Below the pieces are notes generated by a model. The model was not told the DNA's origin and ran no database searches. It worked only from the letters and a program-made list of their open reading frames with translations. A DNA stretch of 64,000 nt. Origin: Massilia sp. MS-15 (GTDB lineage Bacteria; Pseudomonadota; Gammaproteobacteria; Burkholderiales; Burkholderiaceae_D). The DNA lies in the NCBI RefSeq assembly GCF_020176695.1, contig NZ_JAIWIA010000038.1:1-64000 (forward strand). The letters are read 5' to 3'. Position 1 is the first letter of the stretch. Each line of letters starts with the position of its first letter. The position numbers and the translations under genes were made by a program. Positions 28,701 to 36,508 of the stretch are shown piece after piece.

Positions 28701-30838
28701 CGCATCAGGAGCCGGCCGACGCGCAAGTGATTCCTTGCGCGCGTGTCGGCATCCACGATCAGGTACGCGGCGTGCTGCACGCGGTCGTGCAGGAAGCGGT
28801 AGGCAACCGGGCTGTCGCGCGCGTCGAGGTCGACGTACTTGTAGCTGCCGTCGAGCGGCTGGACCAGTCCCGCGTCGAGCGCGGGCCACAGCACATGCTG
28901 CGTGTCCCAGGGGCCGGATTCGATGGCCAGCGCCAGCATGTCGAGGGAAAACCGGCTGCCGATCGCCGCCGCCAGTTGCAGCACGCGCTGCGTCGTGGCG
29001 GGCAGGCGGCGGATCTTGTCGATCAGCAGGTCGACGACGTTGTCGGTGTGATCGGCCTGCCTGATCGTGGCGAGATCCCAATCCCAGCAATCCTCAGTGG
29101 CGTGGTAGCGCAGGTGGCCTGCCTCATGGATCGAGGCCAGGAACTGGTTCAGGAAAAACGGGTTGCCGCCGGTCTTGCCGAAGCATAGCCGGGTCAGCGC
29201 GATGCAGTCGGACGGCGCCACGCGCGTGGCGGCCGACACGATGCGCCCCACCTGCGCTTCGGTCAAGGGCGCCAGCGCCAGCGTGGGCGCGTGCAAGCCA
29301 CCCGCGTGCAGCCGGTCGCGCAGCCCGGCCAAGGGATGGAGCGCGTCGACTTCGTTGTCACGGTAGGCGCCGATGAGCAGGATATGGCCTTTTTCGCGCG
29401 AGCGCATGACGAGCTCGATCATCCGCAGCGTTGCCGTATCGGCCCATTGCAGGTCGTCGAGGAACAGCACCAGCGGGCGGCCCGCGGCCGCGAAGACGTC
29501 GACGAAACGGGGAAACACGCGGTGCAGGCGGAGCTGGGCCTGCTCCGGCGTCATCGCGGGCGCGGGCGCGGTGGGGCCGACGATCAGCGCCAGCTCCGGA
29601 ATCAGCTCGACTATCACGCCCAGTCCGCTACCAAGGGCCGTGCGCAGCCTGGCCGCCCATTGTTGCACCGAGGCATCGGGCTCGCAAAGAAGCTGGCGCA
29701 CCAGTTCCTGGAAAGCCTGGACCAGTGACGCGTAGGGCACGTCGCGCTGGAACTGGTCGGATTTGCCAGCCAGGAAGCAGCCACGCCGGGCGACGATCGG
29801 TTTCTGCACCTCGTTGACCACCGCCGACTTGCCGATGCCCGGATAACCGGTTACCCACAGCATCGTGCGCTGTCCGGCGGCGCTGCGCTCGAAGGCCTCC
29901 AGCAATGCGCGGATCGCATCGTCGCGCCCGTGCAGCGCTTGCGGGATCAGGAAACGTTCGTTGTGATCGGATAGCCCGGGCCCCCGTACCGGTGACGCCG
30001 CACGACAGGAGTCGAGGTCGCTACGCAGCCCGTGCAAGCTCTGGTAGCGCAGCTCGGCATTTTTCTCGAGCAGACGCTGGACGATCGCCAGCAGCCGGCC
30101 GGGCAGCGCGCGCAATGCCGGATGCGACCAGTCGGGCTCGCGCGCGATATGGCAATGGACCAGCTCCATCTCGTCATCCGCGGTGAATGGCGGCTGGCCG
30201 GCGAGGAGTTCATAGAAGGTCGCGCCGAGCGCGTAGAAATCGGTACGGTAGTCGACCCGGCGGTTCATTCGTCCGGTCTGTTCCGGCGCCATGTAGCGCA
30301 GCGTGCCTTCCAGCGCGGCCGGATTGACGATGCCCGGGTGTTCGTGCGGGAGTTCGCTCGCAATCCCGAAATCGATCAGCTGGAGCAGGCGCCGCTCGCC
30401 ATTCCATACGAGATTGGATGGGTTGATGTCCTTGTGGATCACCCCTTGCGCGTGCACTTCCTCGAGCGCTGCGCACAGCTGCAGGGCGATGTCCAGGAAA
30501 TCATCCAGCCCCAGGCCGGCCTGGATGGGCCGAGCTCCGGCCGCCATGCGCGCGCGCAGCACCTTGTCGAGCGACAGGCCGCCGATATCCTCGTGCAACA
30601 TGGTCCAGCGACCACGGTGCAGTTGCAGCGCGAGTGGATGCACCACGCCCCGATGGCGGCAGCGGAGCGCGATCGCATATTCGCGCTTGAACTGTGCCAG
30701 CTGCTGACGCGAGGGTGCTGCTTGCTTTGGCAGCTTGACGATGAACGCGCTGCCATCGGCGCCGCGGGCACGGTAGACCAGTGAGCGTGCACTTTCGTGC
30801 AAATGTTCGGTTATCTCGTGCTCGAAGAGGGAGCTCAT
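25793..30838 (-). CDS. Ser/Thr protein kinase - ATPase - GAF - GGDEF signalling protein
   Basis: The 1681-residue protein joins four modules. Residues 1-280 are a Hanks-type kinase with Lys35, HKD (135-137) in IHKDINPSN, DFG (156-158) and APE (184-186). Residues 300-570 are an AAA/STAND-type ATPase with Walker A GYPGIGKS (331-338) and Walker B LVLFLDDLQWAD. A long helical, TPR-like region runs to about 1310, then a GAF domain (about 1340-1480), a short coiled coil and a GGDEF domain at the C-terminus. The GGDEF site reads GGEEF (from 1593), with an RxxD product-inhibition site (RSGD) five residues before it, so diguanylate cyclase activity is likely. It is a stand-alone gene read toward the tRNAs. 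Family known mainly from kinase-ATPase-histidine kinase versions. Confidence 0.9.
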   Translation of the reverse strand: MSSLFEHEITEHLHESARSLVYRARGADGSAFIVKLPKQAAPSRQQLAQFKREYAIALRCRHRGVVHPLALQLHRGRWTMLHEDIGGLSLDKVLRARMAAGARPIQAGLGLDDFLDIALQLCAALEEVHAQGVIHKDINPSNLVWNGERRLLQLIDFGIASELPHEHPGIVNPAALEGTLRYMAPEQTGRMNRRVDYRTDFYALGATFYELLAGQPPFTADDEMELVHCHIAREPDWSHPALRALPGRLLAIVQRLLEKNAELRYQSLHGLRSDLDSCRAASPVRGPGLSDHNERFLIPQALHGRDDAIRALLEAFERSAAGQRTMLWVTGYPGIGKSAVVNEVQKPIVARRGCFLAGKSDQFQRDVPYASLVQAFQELVRQLLCEPDASVQQWAARLRTALGSGLGVIVELIPELALIVGPTAPAPAMTPEQAQLRLHRVFPRFVDVFAAAGRPLVLFLDDLQWADTATLRMIELVMRSREKGHILLIGAYRDNEVDALHPLAGLRDRLHAGGLHAPTLALAPLTEAQVGRIVSAATRVAPSDCIALTRLCFGKTGGNPFFLNQFLASIHEAGHLRYHATEDCWDWDLATIRQADHTDNVVDLLIDKIRRLPATTQRVLQLAAAIGSRFSLDMLALAIESGPWDTQHVLWPALDAGLVQPLDGSYKYVDLDARDSPVAYRFLHDRVQHAAYLIVDADTRARNHLRVGRLLMRHTPQERQDERLFEIVEQLNAGRASLVDAAERVQLAEMNRRAGAKARRSAAFTTTLEHMRIGLALLPADAWRSHAGLWHDLQLGMAEAAYLCGQFDTAEAIYPLARARSPAPLQQARCIAVQAHQYQLQGRLQDAIAVLRDGLALLGFEIPHDVAQQKARFDALLADIARLHGTRAPELVASELLEAREMADPVAVAALPMMHALWMAAYYAGQQELCQLMVLLMTRLSTLQGSSDFSAVAYVAYASILALQDGDHARSHRLGAMALALARSRTNLQARTQTALMFAALVSHWTRPLRSSDALYEEAFGWALEIGDFVQVGVVAAVRATERIILGDYLPDLLHAIERDLALMRANGQQAMADCCVGAAIQPIKCLMGLIPRSDSYDDAGFSEAGFLQQYGGSNLFRAYYLQGKIRNAYLFDSADAEALASQVGIVIRMMRGQAKVPETSLYAALIWIRALRRDPARADAAEVLDRIDALQASLASWAKLGPSDLGAKYALVQAEVARYRQDLALATRTYQRAIDAAGQAAYVNIQALANELCGECWIDQGLPRVAAVFIRDAIACYAQWGAEGKVTQMRDRHGALLAKADDDGLQSHAGTLTRGAAALDLASLLKATQAVANEVGVRKVLQRLIAVARENAGAQVARLLLLSDGVVRLEADVDGDAVTVLQARQIDLDAASDPQFPLSLLRYVIRTGVAVIEDDIAQGSRFAADPYVLQQRPRSVMCLPVRHAGNIDGILYFENRLAEASFTDERVEFLRMLGAQSMISIASAQLHDSLEQRVAERTAQLEEANRKLATLSITDGLTGLANRRRFDEYLRSESARAARAGQPLAVIMLDVDHFKKFNDRYGHQAGDACLIRVAHALAAGTRRSGDLAARYGGEEFSIVLPNTGAGQAYAIGESLRGAIDALGIAHAGAAMGRVTISVGIAIQASQEAGDPDTLMRRADVALYRAKEAGRNRVELGADAA

Positions 30839-30893
30839 GGGCTGGGCTTGCAGTGTACCGGGGGCGGGCGAGCAGGACAGTCAGCGACGGTGC

Positions 30894-30922
30894 ATATTAC
30901 CTTTATGCAATTAGTATAGCAA
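30894..30922 (-). promoter_or_regulatory. sigma-70 promoter of the kinase-GGDEF gene
   Basis: On the minus strand TTGCTA (30922-30917) and TAATAT (30899-30894) are separated by 17 bases. The expected start is near 30887, about 50 bases before the ATG at 30838. It lies in the 413-base divergent gap 30839-31251, which otherwise holds the FNR-type box and no gene. Confidence 0.55.
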
Positions 30923-31058
30923 ACTTGGTTGTACGTTTGCCTCGATGCATCATCGTTGCGCTATCAACGACGGCCATGTCGGCAACAGGAAATGGCGCCG
31001 CTACGGCCAATGCGTTGTCCTGCAAACGTCGACCACAGCCGCGCCCGTGCTGGATTCT

Positions 31059-31072
31059 TTGATGTGCATCAA
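31059..31072. promoter_or_regulatory. FNR/ANR-type box upstream of the universal stress operon
   Basis: TTGATGTGCATCAA is a perfect match to the consensus TTGAT-N4-ATCAA. For class II activation it would place the start of the rightward usp transcript near 31107, leaving a leader of about 145 bases. The same motif occurs three more times downstream in the window (39259, 39349, 42443). Confidence 0.82.
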
Positions 31073-31251
31073 AGATTTTGCTGAATCAGAGGCACAGACT
31101 GCTCGTATCGCGCTCGCATGTCGATCGCAACCTGTTGTGTTGCCCATTTGTTCCGCAGGTCCCGACACCAGGCGCGTCGGCGGACACCATCCTGTACACC
31201 GCTGCGCCGAAGCCGCCTGAACCCTCGTTGTTCATTTTTCGGAGGTGACCA

Positions 31252-31689
31252 ATGTACAAGCGTATCCTGCTGCCGACCGACGGGTCGGAAGCATCCCGGC
31301 GCGCCATCCAGAGCGCCATCGATTTCGCCCGCGCCACCGGTGCCGAACTGGTGGCGATGACGGCCACGCCCGAGTTCCACACCCTGACCACCGATAGCGA
31401 CATGCTCGAGCAGACGCCCGAAGGGTATGCCCAGGCAAGCCAGGCGCGCGGCCAGCGCCTGCTGGACGAGGTGCTGGCCGCCGCGCGCGATGCTGGCGTG
31501 CCCTGTACCGGCGTGCAAGTGGTGTCGGACGAACCTTATGAGGCTATCATTGCCAGTGCGCGCCAGCACATGTGCGACCTGATCGTGATGGCCTCGCACG
31601 GCCGGCGCGGCATCAAGGGATTGCTGCTTGGCAGCGAAACCCAGAAAGTGCTGGTCCACAGCGCGATTCCGGTGCTGGTGCACCGCTGA
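31252..31689 (+). CDS. universal stress protein (UspA family)
   Basis: The 145-residue single-domain protein starts MYKRILLPTDGSEASRRA and has the ATP-binding signature G-x2-G-x9-G-S in SHGRRGIKGLLLGS, so it belongs to the nucleotide-binding branch. A full-strength Shine-Dalgarno (GGAGGTGA, 31241-31248) precedes the ATG. It is the first gene of a four-gene operon with a second usp, a diguanylate cyclase and a P-type ATPase (gaps of 11, 12 and -4 bases) behind an FNR-type box. A role in survival at low oxygen is inferred from this context. Confidence 0.92.
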   Translation: MYKRILLPTDGSEASRRAIQSAIDFARATGAELVAMTATPEFHTLTTDSDMLEQTPEGYAQASQARGQRLLDEVLAAARDAGVPCTGVQVVSDEPYEAIIASARQHMCDLIVMASHGRRGIKGLLLGSETQKVLVHSAIPVLVHR

Positions 31690-31700
31690 ACGGAGGAAAT

Positions 31701-32156
31701 ATGTACCAACGCATTCTGGTGCCGACCGACGGCTCGCCCGTCTCCGAAGCGGCGGTCGACACGGCCATCGCGTTTGCACGGGGGCAGGGCAGCGCCATCG
31801 TGGCGCTTTCCGTCGCCGTACCCGTGCCCGCCTTCCAGTCGGTCGAAGGCGCCATCGCCTACGATCCGGGCCCGCAGGCCGAGGCGCTGCTGGAGCACGC
31901 GCGGGGATGCGTGGATGCCATCGCCGCGCGGGCCGGCAAGGCGGGCGTTCCCTGCACCACGCTGACCTGCAATGCGCTCGACGCCGCCAGGGCGATCATC
32001 GACACCGCGGACGAGCAGCGCTGCGACCTGATCGTCATGGGCTCGCACGGTCGGCATGGCCTGAGCCGCCTGCTGGCGGGCAGCGTGACCCAGGCCGTGC
32101 TGCACTATGCGCCGATGGCCGTGATGGTGCTGCGCCCACCACCGCTGCCCGGCTGA
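31701..32156 (+). CDS. universal stress protein (UspA family)
   Basis: The 151-residue protein (MYQRILVPTDGSPVSEAA) is a paralogue of its upstream neighbour and retains the ATP-binding pattern SHGRHGLSRLLAGSVTQ. CGGAGGAAAT precedes the ATG at 31701, eleven bases after the first usp, so the pair is co-translated. The middle segment differs strongly from the first copy, suggesting that they form a heterodimer or have separate duties, not a recent duplication. Confidence 0.92.
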   Translation: MYQRILVPTDGSPVSEAAVDTAIAFARGQGSAIVALSVAVPVPAFQSVEGAIAYDPGPQAEALLEHARGCVDAIAARAGKAGVPCTTLTCNALDAARAIIDTADEQRCDLIVMGSHGRHGLSRLLAGSVTQAVLHYAPMAVMVLRPPPLPG

Positions 32157-32168
32157 CGAGGCAGACCG

Positions 32169-33359
32169 GTGCGAGCGGGAAAGCAGTCGCCGGCGCCTTT
32201 CTGGCCCAGGATCCCCGCGCAGGCTGCCATGCCCGAGCCGGGCTCCTGGCGCCGCCTGCTCGGCCAGGCGGCCGCGCTATCCGGCAGACTGTCTCCTGAG
32301 GACGAGCGCGAGTTCGGGCAGGCGCTCGACCGTGGCTTGTCCGACGCCTTGCCGGCTTTCGGCATCGCATTCGGGTGCGGCGTCCTGTTGTTCAGCGCCT
32401 GGGACTACTGGATCGCGCCGGAACACGCCGCCACCACCGCCTCGCTGCGCCTCGCGCTGGTGCTGGCGGGCGCACTCGGCTACCTGCGCTGGGGGGGGCG
32501 CATTCCGGTGGCCTGGCGCTGCAGGCTGGTTTACACCACCCATGTCGGCGCGATGATCCTCAGCGCCAGCCTGCTGCCGGATGGGCTGGTGCTGGCCCTG
32601 CCGGCGATCACCGGTACGATGTTTCCGCTCGCCCTGGTCGAGCCGCGCCTGTCACGCCTGGCGGCCCTGGTCGCCCCGCCGGCCCTGCTGTTCGCGGTGG
32701 TGGGCGCCGCAGTGCTGCCACAAGCGGTGTTCGCCAGCTGCCTGCTGGTGTATGCCGCCATGTGCGGCCTGCTGGCGGCGGTTGCGCTGTTCCAGGGGCG
32801 CCTGCTGCGCAAGGATTTCATGGCCGAGCGCGCGCTGGCCTATTCGGCGCGCCACGACAGCCTGTGCGGCGTGCTGGCGCGCGGCTATCTGCTGGAGCTG
32901 GCCAGCCACGACATCGCGCTGGCGCGCCGCTACGGCCATCCGCTGGCGATCGCCATGGTCGATATCGACCATTTCAAGCGGGTCAACGATACCTGGGGCC
33001 ATCCGGCCGGCGACACGCTCCTGTGCGCGGTCAGCAGGGCGTGCGCCGGCGCGCTGCGCGCCAGCGACTATTTCGGGCGGGTCGGCGGCGAGGAATTCGT
33101 CTGCGTGATGCCCGAAACCGGCGAAACCAAGGCCCTGGCCTGCGCCGAGCGCATGCGCCTGGCGGTGGCAGCGCTGCGGGTGGCCACGCCCGCTGCGACG
33201 CTCAGCTGCACGGTCAGCATCGGCGTTGCCCGGCTGGCGCCCGAGCATGGCGACATCCTTGCGCTGCTTGCCGATGCCGATGCGGCGCTGTACCGGGCCA
33301 AGGAGGGCGGACGCGATCGCGTCGAACTGGCCGCGCCGGCCATGCCGGACGGCGCATGA
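32169..33359 (+). CDS. membrane diguanylate cyclase (GGDEF)
   Basis: The 396-residue protein has about six hydrophobic helices between residues 60 and 215 and a C-terminal GGDEF domain (about 228-390). The active site is GGEEF and is preceded by an RxxD inhibition site (RASD) at the correct five-residue spacing; the metal site DIDHFKRVNDTWGH is intact. It should make c-di-GMP at the inner membrane. The start is a GTG at 32169 seven bases after GAGG; an ATG at 32229 is an alternative that removes 20 residues. The stop overlaps the ATPase start by four bases. Confidence 0.88.
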   Translation: MRAGKQSPAPFWPRIPAQAAMPEPGSWRRLLGQAAALSGRLSPEDEREFGQALDRGLSDALPAFGIAFGCGVLLFSAWDYWIAPEHAATTASLRLALVLAGALGYLRWGGRIPVAWRCRLVYTTHVGAMILSASLLPDGLVLALPAITGTMFPLALVEPRLSRLAALVAPPALLFAVVGAAVLPQAVFASCLLVYAAMCGLLAAVALFQGRLLRKDFMAERALAYSARHDSLCGVLARGYLLELASHDIALARRYGHPLAIAMVDIDHFKRVNDTWGHPAGDTLLCAVSRACAGALRASDYFGRVGGEEFVCVMPETGETKALACAERMRLAVAALRVATPAATLSCTVSIGVARLAPEHGDILALLADADAALYRAKEGGRDRVELAAPAMPDGA

Positions 33360-35920
33360 AACGCGACCCGGGCGCCGTTCCGTCCGGCCTGGACAGCGGG
33401 GAGGCAGCGCGCCGTCTCGCGCGCGACGGCCCCAACGCCTTGCCCGACAGTGGCCGCCGGCGCTGGCCCCGCATCGCCGCCGACGCCGCGCGCGAGCCCA
33501 TGCACGCGTTGATGGTGGGCGCCGCGCTGCTCTACCTGCTGCTGGGCGAACCGCTCGAAGGCGGGTTCCTGTTTGCCGTGGTTGGCGTGATGGTGGCGAT
33601 GACGCTGTACCAGGAGGGGCGCACCCAGCGCGCGCTGCAGGCCTTGCGCGCGCTCGGTGCGCCGATGGCCCTGGCATGGCGCGATGGCCGTGCGCAGCGG
33701 ATACCGGCTGGCGCGCTGGTCGCGGGCGACCTGGTCGAGCTTGGGGAGGGGGACCGGGTACCGGCCGATGGCCTGCTGCTGGCGGCGTCCGGACTGCAGG
33801 TCGACGAATCGCTGTTGACCGGCGAGTCGGTCCCGGTCGGCAAGATCGCGGCCACGAAGGATGATAATGAAGCGCGCGCCCCCGCGCCCGGCGGCGCCGA
33901 CCTGCCATGGGTGTTTTCCGGCACCCTGGTGGTGCAGGGGCACGGCCTGGCCCGGATCCGCGCCACCGGCGCACGCAGCGAAATCGGCCGCATCGGTGCC
34001 GCGCTGGGGCGGCTGGCGCCGCCGCCCGGGCGCTTGCGGCGCGAAACCACGGCGCTGGCGCGCCGCTTCGCGCTGCTCGGAGGGCTCGTCAGTGCGGCCC
34101 TGGTCGTGCTGCTGGTCGCGCGCGGCGCCGAGCCGGTCCAGGCCCTGCTGGCCGGTATCGCCCTGGCGATGTCGATGTTGCCGGGCGAATTTCCGGTGAT
34201 CCTGACTGTCTTTCCGGCCATCGGTGCCTGGCGTCTCGCGCGCAGCCAGGTCCTGACCCGGCGCCTGGCGGCGATCGAGATCCTGGGCTCGACCTCGGCC
34301 CTGTGCGTCGACAAGACGGGAACCCTGACCGAAAACCGGCTGGCGGTGGCGCGCCTGTGGCGCGCTGGCGTCCTCCACCATGCCACCGCGGGCGCCGCGC
34401 TGGCGCCGCCCCCGCGCGAATTGCTGGCCTGCGCGCTGCGCGCCCGCCGCGCCCTCGGCAGCGCCCCGAGGGATGGGGCATTCTGGCGCGGGGCCGGCCC
34501 GGCGCTGCCCGGTGGAGGCGCGTTGCCGGCCGGCTGGACGCTGGTCCACGAATACGGGCTGACGCCGGCGCGGCGCGCGCTGGTGCACGTGTGGGACGAG
34601 GGCGACGGCAGGCTGCTGGCCGCCGCCAAGGGGGCGCCCGAGACCGTGGTGGCGCTGTGCCGGCTGGACCCGGCGCAGCGCGCAGCGGCGCTGGACGCGG
34701 CCGCCGCCATGGCCGTGGACGGACTGCGCCTGCTGGCGGTGGCGCAGGCGCGCCTGCCGGCCGGCACCGCGCGCTGGCCCGCCGATCCGGCCGCCTTCGA
34801 CTTCGAACTGCTCGGCCTGGCCGCGCTGGCCGACCCCTTGCGTGCCGATATCCCGGCTGCCGTCGGCGCCTGCCGCACCGCCGGCCTGCGCGTGCTGATG
34901 ATCACCGGCGACCATGCCGGGACCGCGCGCGCGATCGCCCGCCAGGCGGGCCTGGCGGCGGATGGGCCGGGGGCGGTCCTCTCCGGCGCCGAGATCGCCA
35001 CCCTCGACGACGCCGCGCTGGCGCGCCGCCTCGATGGCGTCGGCGTGTGCGCGCGCATCGCGCCCGAGCAGAAGCTGCGCATCGTCCAGGCCCTGCAGCG
35101 GCAGGGCGCCGTGGTCGCCATGACGGGCGACGGCGTCAACGATGCGCCGGCGCTGCGCGCCGCCGACGTCGGCGTCGCCATGGGCCTGCGCGGCACCGAC
35201 GTCGCGCGCGAGGCCGCCGAACTGACCCTGCTCGACGATCGCTTCAGCTCGCTGGTCGAGGCGATCGCGGCGGGGCGCCGGATCTTCGGCAACATGCGCA
35301 AGTCGATGCGCTATGTGATGGCGGCGCATGTGCCGATCGCCGGCATGGCCTTGCTGCCGGCCCTGCTCGGCTGGCCAATCCTGCTGTACCCGCTCCACAT
35401 CGTGTTCCTGGAGCTGGTCATCACCCCGGCCTGCTCGGTGGCGTTCGAGAACGAGCCGGCGGAAGCCGACCTGATGCGAAGGCCACCGCGCCCGCCAGGC
35501 GACGTCCTGTTCGGCGGCAGGGCGATCGCCAGCGCGCTGCTGCAGGGCATCTGGCTGCTGTGCCTGCTCGGGGCGCTGTATGGCTGGGCGCTGGCGTGGC
35601 TGCAGGAGCCCGAGGCGCGTGCTACCGCCTTCGTCGGACTGGTGCTCGGCAACCTGGCGCTGCTGGTGTCGAACCGGCAGGGCCACGGCGTCATCCGCAT
35701 CTTGCGGACCGGGAATCCGGTGTTCTGGGGCATCGTCGGCGTGGCGCTGCTGTTGCTGGGGCTCGCGGTCTGGTTGCCGGCGCTGGCGGGGCTCCTTAGC
35801 CTGGCGCCCCCGCCGGCGTCGGCGCTGGCGGCGACCGGCGGCGTGGCGCTGCTGGCCCTCGGCGGACTCGAGTTGCGCAAATGGAAGGTATGGCAGCCCT
35901 GGCGCCACCCGACGGCGTGA
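33356..35920 (+). CDS. P-type cation-transporting ATPase (P2-like)
   Basis: The 854-residue protein has the full P-type catalytic set: TGES in the actuator domain, the phosphorylated Asp319 in DKTGTLT, KGAPE in the nucleotide-binding domain and MTGDGVNDAPAL in the hinge, plus N- and C-terminal membrane helices. Transmembrane helix 4 reads MLPGEFPV where Ca-pumps have PEGLP and relatives of this group PEEFP, so the first acidic ion ligand is replaced by Gly and the transported ion cannot be guessed. The ATG at 33356 overlaps the cyclase stop. It ends the FNR-box operon and is convergent with the next gene, the two stop codons touching. Confidence 0.9.
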   Translation: MKRDPGAVPSGLDSGEAARRLARDGPNALPDSGRRRWPRIAADAAREPMHALMVGAALLYLLLGEPLEGGFLFAVVGVMVAMTLYQEGRTQRALQALRALGAPMALAWRDGRAQRIPAGALVAGDLVELGEGDRVPADGLLLAASGLQVDESLLTGESVPVGKIAATKDDNEARAPAPGGADLPWVFSGTLVVQGHGLARIRATGARSEIGRIGAALGRLAPPPGRLRRETTALARRFALLGGLVSAALVVLLVARGAEPVQALLAGIALAMSMLPGEFPVILTVFPAIGAWRLARSQVLTRRLAAIEILGSTSALCVDKTGTLTENRLAVARLWRAGVLHHATAGAALAPPPRELLACALRARRALGSAPRDGAFWRGAGPALPGGGALPAGWTLVHEYGLTPARRALVHVWDEGDGRLLAAAKGAPETVVALCRLDPAQRAAALDAAAAMAVDGLRLLAVAQARLPAGTARWPADPAAFDFELLGLAALADPLRADIPAAVGACRTAGLRVLMITGDHAGTARAIARQAGLAADGPGAVLSGAEIATLDDAALARRLDGVGVCARIAPEQKLRIVQALQRQGAVVAMTGDGVNDAPALRAADVGVAMGLRGTDVAREAAELTLLDDRFSSLVEAIAAGRRIFGNMRKSMRYVMAAHVPIAGMALLPALLGWPILLYPLHIVFLELVITPACSVAFENEPAEADLMRRPPRPPGDVLFGGRAIASALLQGIWLLCLLGALYGWALAWLQEPEARATAFVGLVLGNLALLVSNRQGHGVIRILRTGNPVFWGIVGVALLLLGLAVWLPALAGLLSLAPPPASALAATGGVALLALGGLELRKWKVWQPWRHPTA

Positions 35921-36508
35921 TCAGGCCGCCCGCGTACCGACCTGGTACAAGCGAGCGCGCCAGGCGGCGACGCGGCGCGGCGGCATCGCGCCGGCCATCC
36001 CCACGACCGTCGTGGCCACTGGCCGGATGCCGGCGAATTGCAGGATGTTGCGGCGCAGGAGCTGCAGGCCATGGGCGCGGTAGAACCAGCGGTACAGGGG
36101 AGCTGGCATCCCCATGGTGACGACGACGCGTGCGCTGCGCCCGGCCAGCAGGCCGGAGCGTAGTGGATTGCCGGGTTCGCGTGCGATCGCGAAGCCGGGG
36201 CGCAGCACCTGCTCCAGGAAACCCTTCAGGCGCGCCGGCATGTCGCCCAGCCAGAGCGGATAGATCAGGAGCAGGTGCTGCGCGCGCGCTATCGCTTCCT
36301 GCGCCGGCAACAGCACGGCGGGCACGGCGCCATCCTGCCAGTCGGCCGGGTCCGACAACAGCGGAAATGCCAGCTGCGCCGGTTCGAACGTCTCGACAAG
36401 GTGTCCGGCCGCGCGGGCGCCCTCGGCATAAGCCTCGGCCAGCGCATGGCACAGGTGCCGCTGGCTGGAATCGGGATGCCCCTGGATGATCAGGATGCGC
36501 TTGCCCAT
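35921..36508 (-). CDS. NAD(P)H dehydrogenase (quinone)-like flavoprotein
   Basis: The 195-residue protein begins MGKRILIIQGHPDSSQRHLC, the FMN/FAD phosphate loop of the flavodoxin-fold quinone reductase family (KefF/YwrO/MdaB relatives), and has LIYPLWLGDMPARLKGFLEQ in the middle, the second flavin site. Electron transfer from NAD(P)H to a quinone or soluble acceptor is the expected role. The ATG at 36508 overlaps the stop of the upstream gene by one base, so its expression depends on the acyl-CoA synthetase transcript and its FNR-type box. Confidence 0.82.
   Translation of the reverse strand: MGKRILIIQGHPDSSQRHLCHALAEAYAEGARAAGHLVETFEPAQLAFPLLSDPADWQDGAVPAVLLPAQEAIARAQHLLLIYPLWLGDMPARLKGFLEQVLRPGFAIAREPGNPLRSGLLAGRSARVVVTMGMPAPLYRWFYRAHGLQLLRRNILQFAGIRPVATTVVGMAGAMPPRRVAAWRARLYQVGTRAA

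Noticed and set aside
30945..31220. Short frame across the FNR-box region upstream of the first usp gene
   Set aside because: It runs through the regulatory site, has no ribosome binding site and no family resemblance; the gap is better explained as promoter and leader.
32375..33355. In-frame upstream extension of the P-type ATPase through the diguanylate cyclase gene
   Set aside because: The upstream part is an out-of-frame reading of the cyclase; the ATG at 33356 overlapping the cyclase stop gives the normal family N-terminus.
33068..35908. 946-codon minus-strand frame opposite the P-type ATPase
   Set aside because: Same cause: low-complexity Gln/Arg/His composition and exact overlap with a gene that has all catalytic motifs.
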